NCBI GenBank assembly: GCA_023678885.1 | Contig: CM042970.1 | Coordinates: 1,652,355-1,716,354, forward strand | DNA from: Pogostemon cablin | Lineage: Eukaryota > Streptophyta > Magnoliopsida > Lamiales > Lamiaceae | DNA: 64,000 nt | Direction of reading: 5' to 3' | In this document: positions 59,901 through 64,000 of the stretch, piece by piece | How the letters are laid out: every line of letters starts with the position of its first letter | Numbering within the stretch: the stretch's first letter is position 1 | Notes under the pieces: generated by a model | What the model was told of the DNA's origin: nothing | What the model saw: only the letters and a program-made list of their open reading frames with translations | The model's database searches: none | Made by a program: the position numbers and the translations under genes

Positions 59901-62900
59901 CGATCGTCAAAACGACTAGTCAGGGCATGCGAGAATTCCGCCCATGTCATGCCTGGTTTTCTGGATCGTATCCACGAAAACAATACAGTGCGGATTCTTC
60001 AATAGCAACCATCGCAGACGGAAGCTTCAACTCCGTCGGGGTCCGGTGCAATTCAAACTGTTGGTTAACCCTAGCCAACCATCCTATCGAGTCTGTGCCA
60101 TCAAAAGTAGGCAGAGAGGGTGAAACAGGTGGTTTGTCGCCCGTTGCAGCCGCCACTGTCACCGCTTCCGATCCGATCGGCAGAACACCAGTAGTCGCCA
60201 CCGTCGGCCCTACCCCTGCCAAGCCAGATTCAGCCACCACGGTTGTCTGCCGCCCCGGCGCTGATGCTGACCCGGACGCCGTCTCCGACAACGCGCGACC
60301 GGCTGCCAGTGCGGTGTCCGACGCCGTCAGCCCCACCAGAGTACGAGTGATATCCTTCAATTGCTCGGTCACTCCAGCCTGTTCCTCCTCCATCTTCCTC
60401 ATGCTCTCTCTCATCTCCATCTGCCCCGCCTCCAGTTGTTTCTGCCCTTCTTCCAATCCCTCAATCCTCTGTTCGCTGCGCGTGATAGTCATCTCGGGTG
60501 AATGATCCGGCAGGTCGGACCAATTGTTAGCAATCAAAGAATCAAACGCGAATCCGTTTGCCAAATAGCCAAAAAGGCTCTCGTCTATTTCTTCAATAAT
60601 GAATAGATAGATCACAATGTTCACGACTCATACTTAAATAACAAATAAGCAAACCCTAAGCCCACAAGTAGGCCCATACTAAACAGACACAAAGTAACAA
60701 ATAATAATAATATTGCTAAAGATAGAAAAAGCTGCCACTGGACCCCTAAACCGCCGACGCCCCATGCACACCATGACGACGCCGCTGATAAACCAACAAC
60801 GGCCTCGGCTGCGCCACCAACTCATCTTGCTCCATATCAACCATTATCTTGCGTAACTCCTAAAAATTTATTTTATTTTCACAGCATGGGGAATTCATAT
60901 TGGAATAAGCTCGTCACAATTGTTTGTAATGCATTTTTAATCAGGCGATATCACCCAAATTCCAAAATGAATGACCACTAAAACAACCATAAGATAAGCC
61001 ATAATGAGAGCATCTTTAAACATCTTTTAGTTTATGTGTTTCTGTGTTTCCAGTGAATGACATAAAAACCTCTTTGTGCATAGCAGAGCAACATCCAGGA
61101 TCTACAACGAGAGCATCTCCACTTGCAATACAATTATCACCCCTAAAGTCGCTGTAATTTTTCTTGGGCACAAACACAACCAAGTTTGTAGAACTGAAAG
61201 GCTTTGCTGTTCTGCTTCTCATGGGAACAAGTTTAACACCAGGAGGATATTCCTGTACAACGAGAAGGATGCAGAAAGTTAGCAGCTATAGACGGTACTC
61301 AAGTTTCGAGCTGTACAAATATTGTGTGAATTAAATAATATCCCACTTGGATATGATATTCTTTTGGGTTCTTACAGATCTGACATAAGCTAAGTACATA
61401 TTCTACTTGAAAAATATTGCAGCCATGTCCCTAAATTCATGATAGATCATAGGCATTGCACTGTAAATCATTTCCAAGCAAATGAAGATATTTCAACTAT
61501 GTTTGCAGCTCCCGATGAGCCCTCAAGAAAACAAATTTAATTTTGTTGGGACTCGGCCCAAATTATTTTCTTATATTTGATATTCTTAGGAGAGTAAAAC
61601 TTTTCATCATTTTTCTTGATTATTGTTGAGATGATTATCCTTTACACAGTTTAAATCAAAGGAGAAGTTTTCTTTAACCGTATGCAGACAGGATAGATAA
61701 TTTAGATGCTGGGTTGAATAAAAAGATTGTTATTGTATTTTCCTTCTAAGTAGCATTGATATCAGGTTGTTTAGCAGGATATGATTAACTGCTGACAAAA
61801 TAAAAGGTAGAAAGAAGTGATGAAAATGCAGATAAAGGTCATAACTCATAAGTACAATTTTTAATAAAATTAAACACCAACCATGGAAAAACAAACCTGA
61901 GATCTCAAGGTGGAAGGAATACTCAAGTTTTCACTTAGCATTGATTCATTAAGAACACCAACAACAAATAATGACCCCATACGATCATTTTGAGGCTTGA
62001 CTTCCACAAGTAAATCTGTACAATCTTTGGTGCTCATCCATTTACAGTGATCTGTAAGCAAGCAATAACAGCACGCATATAAGCCCGTACTATACGCAAC
62101 TATTAGTTCAATCTGTTGTCAAATGAAGTACACTTTAACTGTAGATAAATAATGCATGAGATTCGTGCAAAAGAAACAAAATTGTAAGTAGTATTAATAT
62201 GTGGTAATAGTAACACATATATGTACTCCACTTATAGTGCAAATATAAAAGTATTTTCAGAACATATCTAGATATACTAAAAAAGGATAAAATGTTTAAT
62301 TCACAACATAATCCGAGCCCGAGAATATTCTTCTAGACTTAGAACAACTGTTGAGCCAAGATTTCCAGAAACATATTTATAAGACACAAGAAAGAAATTT
62401 AATAAATTGACCTTAACTAAAAAAGGGATACCATTCCTACCAATATGAAAATCCTGCTTGACTCAGTTTCGGCAAAACATCTCTGTAACTCAGTTCTCAG
62501 TCAATACAAATATAGGTATTAAAAGCAAGTTAGGAAGGACAAACCTCCTAAATTCCAATCACTAGTTTCCAGTTCTCCGACAATAAACACGGTTTTAACT
62601 GGAGGCCCAAGTCCAAATTCAGGCTCCTCTATAACCTTTGAAAAGTTCCACCTTAATTTCGTTTTTTTCTCAAATCCCACTTCTTTGAGAACCTATATCA
62701 AAACCATTGATAAACAGGTTAATAACCAGTGGCTAGAGCTGCAACATTTTACTGCATGAACCCATAAAAGAGTCCATGTATTCCAGATATTATTGAATTG
62801 AAAATGCAATTTAGACTTCCAATGCATACAACATGGATTTATAATGAAAATGTCTATTAATTTCAAATACAGCACTGAGAACAAAAATAATGGGACATAC

Positions 62901-63545
62901 TATAATTTAACACAAAAATACAGCAACTTGACTTTACCTTTCTTCAGACATCCAAAGAGATACATTCACCAGAATCAAATCAAATAAGAAATCATAGTGC
63001 CAAAACTATTAAGAGAATTAGTAAGACAATGTTACCTAGATGTGTATAAGAAGAAGGGAGAATGAACATTCATTCATTTGACAAACTTCAAGCAAGTAAG
63101 AGCTCATGGGGGAGCAAATTGAACAACAAGCAAACAACTACTCCACATAATTCTGAGCATCAATTTAATTCACCACAACTTCACAATACCTTATAGCTTA
63201 AATTCGTTCACTAAACATCATACTTGACATTCGGACATTCTCACTTAAAAACCAAAAGAAAATGATGAAGTGGATTACCTGATTAACAGCTGAATCAAAG
63301 TCAAACTGATTCAAGAACTCGGACAAAGAACCGCTTTCCACTTGAATTTGAACTTGGGTTCTAGCCGACGATCGATCAAGAAGAGATAACTGTGCAGAGG
63401 GCAAATCCCAAAGATCGGAATCTTGCAAAGAATCATACTCGGGGTCGTTGAATTTGGGGGGTGGGGTTTGCTTCCTGAGTAGGAATTCATCGTCTTTTAA
63501 CGGGTTCTTGATGATTGCTGCCAAATTCAAACTTAAAGCCTCCAT
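50927..63545 (-). CDS. Metallo-beta-lactamase family protein, plant LACTB2-like (Arabidopsis At4g33540-like)
   Basis: Twelve exons (minus): 63545-63279, 62692-62545, 62051-61897, 61252-61070, 55278-55203, 54887-54810, 54444-54359, 53342-53269, 52782-52737, 51897-51788, 51686-51512, 50992-50927. All have GT-AG sites and matching phases, giving 487 aa. The N-terminal ~215 residues (KNPLKDDEFLL, SDLWDLPSAQ, GPPVKTVFIVGE) form a plant-specific extension. The lactamase fold follows, with metal ligands in THHHLDHVDG (268-277), GHTDGH (332-337), GDHCVG (351-356) and SMHGR (390-394). LACTB2 relatives in animals are endoribonucleases; the plant substrate is unknown. Introns 4, 7 and 9 carry transposons; intron 4 is 5.8 kb because of a gypsy element in the same orientation. 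The coding frame is undamaged. Confidence 0.92.
52056..52453 (+). mobile_element. TRIM (terminal-repeat retrotransposon in miniature) in intron 9
   Basis: Short direct repeats 52056-52189 and about 52342-52453 both begin TGATATCCCACA and end near TATATGCCT. After the first comes TTTGGTACGATCTGC, a decayed match to a tRNA-Met primer-binding site (TGGTATCAGAGC). Before the second is a purine tract, AAAGGGGATGAA. The interior is only about 150 bp and non-coding. The first LTR carries an extra G-rich insertion. It lies in an intron of the lactamase gene. Confidence 0.7.
53468..53928. mobile_element. GC-rich-ended hAT MITE in intron 7
   Basis: The terminal inverted repeats are TAGGGATGTCAATGGGCC and, inverted, TAGGGATGTCAAAAATGGCC. 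G/C-rich sub-repeats (GGGCCGGGGCGGGCC, CGGGTCCGGG) lie at both ends of an AT-rich centre. The TAGGG(A/G)TGTCAA terminus is common in plant hAT MITEs. The flanking 8-mers match only partly. The open frame at 53265-53591 combines this repeat with a real exon and is not a gene. Confidence 0.7.
55556..55869 (-). repeat. 3' LTR of the chromovirus
   Basis: 314 bp, TG...CA on the minus strand. The end of the integrase/chromodomain frame runs about 90 bp into it, stopping at 55776. Confidence 0.85.
55776..60500 (-). pseudogene. gag-pol of the chromovirus, broken by several frame changes and stops
   Basis: On the minus strand: gag with a coiled-coil N-terminus and a capsid-type domain; a CCHC-like knuckle CFRCKKVWSPGHQC (near 59390); protease VLVDSGASHNFIS (near 59120); reverse transcriptase with FSKIDLRSGYHQIRV and FFDDILIYS (about 57860-58440); RNase H with ECDASGTGIGAVL (near 57690); integrase with the H-H-C-C zinc motif, D(35)E core and YHPETDGQTE (56510-57200); and a chromodomain-like RRWEDEGGKKVEQLLVRWVG near 55970-56030. 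Frame breaks lie near 59950-59980, 58590, 58430, 57850 (in-frame stop), 57600 and 56512. This copy cannot make a full polyprotein. Confidence 0.88.
60525..60839 (-). repeat. 5' LTR of the chromovirus
   Basis: 315 bp, partner of 55556-55869. The sequence right after it on the minus strand (ATTGGTCCGACC) does not match the usual tRNA-Met primer-binding site well, so the primer is uncertain. Confidence 0.85.
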
Positions 63546-64000
63546 TTTGGTTTGATTTTAGGAAGATGAACTGCGACTGCGCTGCGGTTTTAACTGTACA
63601 TTTTCGCACGCAATGTAGTCAGTTTCTTCGAACGACACGAAAAATGAAAATGAAACAAAATCTTTTAAATTTCAAATAAGGATCGAATTTAATATAGGAA
63701 AGTAGAATCCACCTAATGGGATTTAATTTAGGAAAGTAGATTGAGATTCCACCTAATATCTACAGCAATAAGAGCATTAAGGGCAGTTTACGTTACGGTG
63801 AGTTCAAGAATGGCAACCATGTTAAATGTCATTTAAAAAGTGGCTAATTATTGTTTGAAATAACAAAACTAGGCTAACTTCTATTGCATAGCTCAAAGCA
63901 ATGTGACACGATAGATAAGAGGGAGTATTTAATAACTTCTTGTATAGCTCAAAACAATGTTAACATAATAGATAAGAGGGAGTATTTAATTTTGAGTGAG
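63546..64000. other. Upstream region of the lactamase gene, with short tandem repeats
   Basis: Promoter-side sequence of the minus-strand gene. GGAAAGTAGA with flanking TTTAAT and CCACCTAAT occurs twice (about 63690-63750). A ~58-bp unit containing GATAAGAGGGAGTATTTAAT occurs in tandem at about 63877-63934 and 63935-63992. No clear TATA box stands out. Confidence 0.5.

Larger units (their letters stand above)
55556..60839 (-). mobile_element. Ty3/gypsy chromovirus retrotransposon (Reina-like), inserted in intron 4 of the lactamase gene
   Basis: 5284 bp with LTRs 55556-55869 and 60525-60839 that differ at about seven positions plus one indel. Flanking GCCAT / ACCAT is a 5-bp target duplication with one change. 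The purine tract GAGGGTGAGGGAG precedes the 3' LTR. Coding order on the minus strand is gag, protease, reverse transcriptase, RNase H, integrase, chromodomain, the Ty3/gypsy order. Short LTRs and about 5 kb total length suit the Reina clade. It has the same orientation as the host gene. Confidence 0.9.

Noticed and set aside
59597..60505. 302-codon plus-strand open frame
   Set aside because: It is antisense to the gag region of the chromovirus; the minus-strand frame has clear gag similarity.

Overview
This window is nuclear DNA of a flowering plant, almost certainly a eudicot. The genes have many short exons with GT-AG introns, the intergenic DNA is very AT-rich, and plant-type transposons of nearly every class are present (hAT, Mutator-like, Stowaway and Harbinger MITEs, Helitron, LINE, SINE, TRIM, LTR retrotransposons). 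I see no organellar, bacterial or viral genes and cannot name the species from sequence alone.

Four genes look complete and one looks broken. From left to right they are: (1) a LURP-one-related (LOR) gene on the minus strand, 1930-3870, with a 2-bp frame break in exon 2; (2) a cytosolic lysyl-tRNA synthetase gene on the minus strand, 6986-18380, 15 exons, 569 codons, all splice phases consistent; (3) an LRR-III receptor-like kinase gene on the plus strand, 28521-31367, 671 aa, with atypical catalytic motifs; (4) a family-14 glycosyltransferase (BC10/core-2 type) gene on the minus strand, 48322-49639, 395 aa; (5) a plant LACTB2-like metallo-beta-lactamase gene on the minus strand, 50927-63545, 12 exons, 487 aa. 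The reading frames were joined by hand from splice sites and family similarity, and each of the four intact genes keeps phase from ATG to stop.

Most of the remaining sequence is mobile DNA, much of it inside introns. Intron 1 of the lysyl-tRNA synthetase gene holds a hAT element whose 3' half is present twice in opposite orientation (arms 13105-14498 and 16445-17911 around a 1.9-kb spacer), a natural hairpin structure. Upstream of that gene lies one Mutator-like element nested in another (18972-21283 containing 19901-21231), the outer one with a perfect 9-bp target duplication. 21.3-28.1 kb is intergenic with several Stowaway-like MITEs and a truncated LINE with target duplications. 33.3-39.7 kb is very AT-rich, with Helitron-type termini, an RPA1-like gene remnant and tandem duplications. 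39.8-47.0 kb is a 7.3-kb LTR retrotransposon without pol. Intron 4 of the lactamase gene holds a 5.3-kb Ty3/gypsy chromovirus (Reina-like) in the same orientation as the gene; its intron 9 holds a TRIM and its intron 7 a GC-rich hAT MITE.

The genes do not form a pathway or operon. Known family roles are protein synthesis (lysyl-tRNA synthetase), cell-surface signalling (LRR-RLK), Golgi glycosylation (GT14) and hydrolase/endoribonuclease-like chemistry (LACTB2 fold). The most unusual structure is the hAT inverted duplication inside a housekeeping-gene intron, which could give rise to double-stranded RNA.
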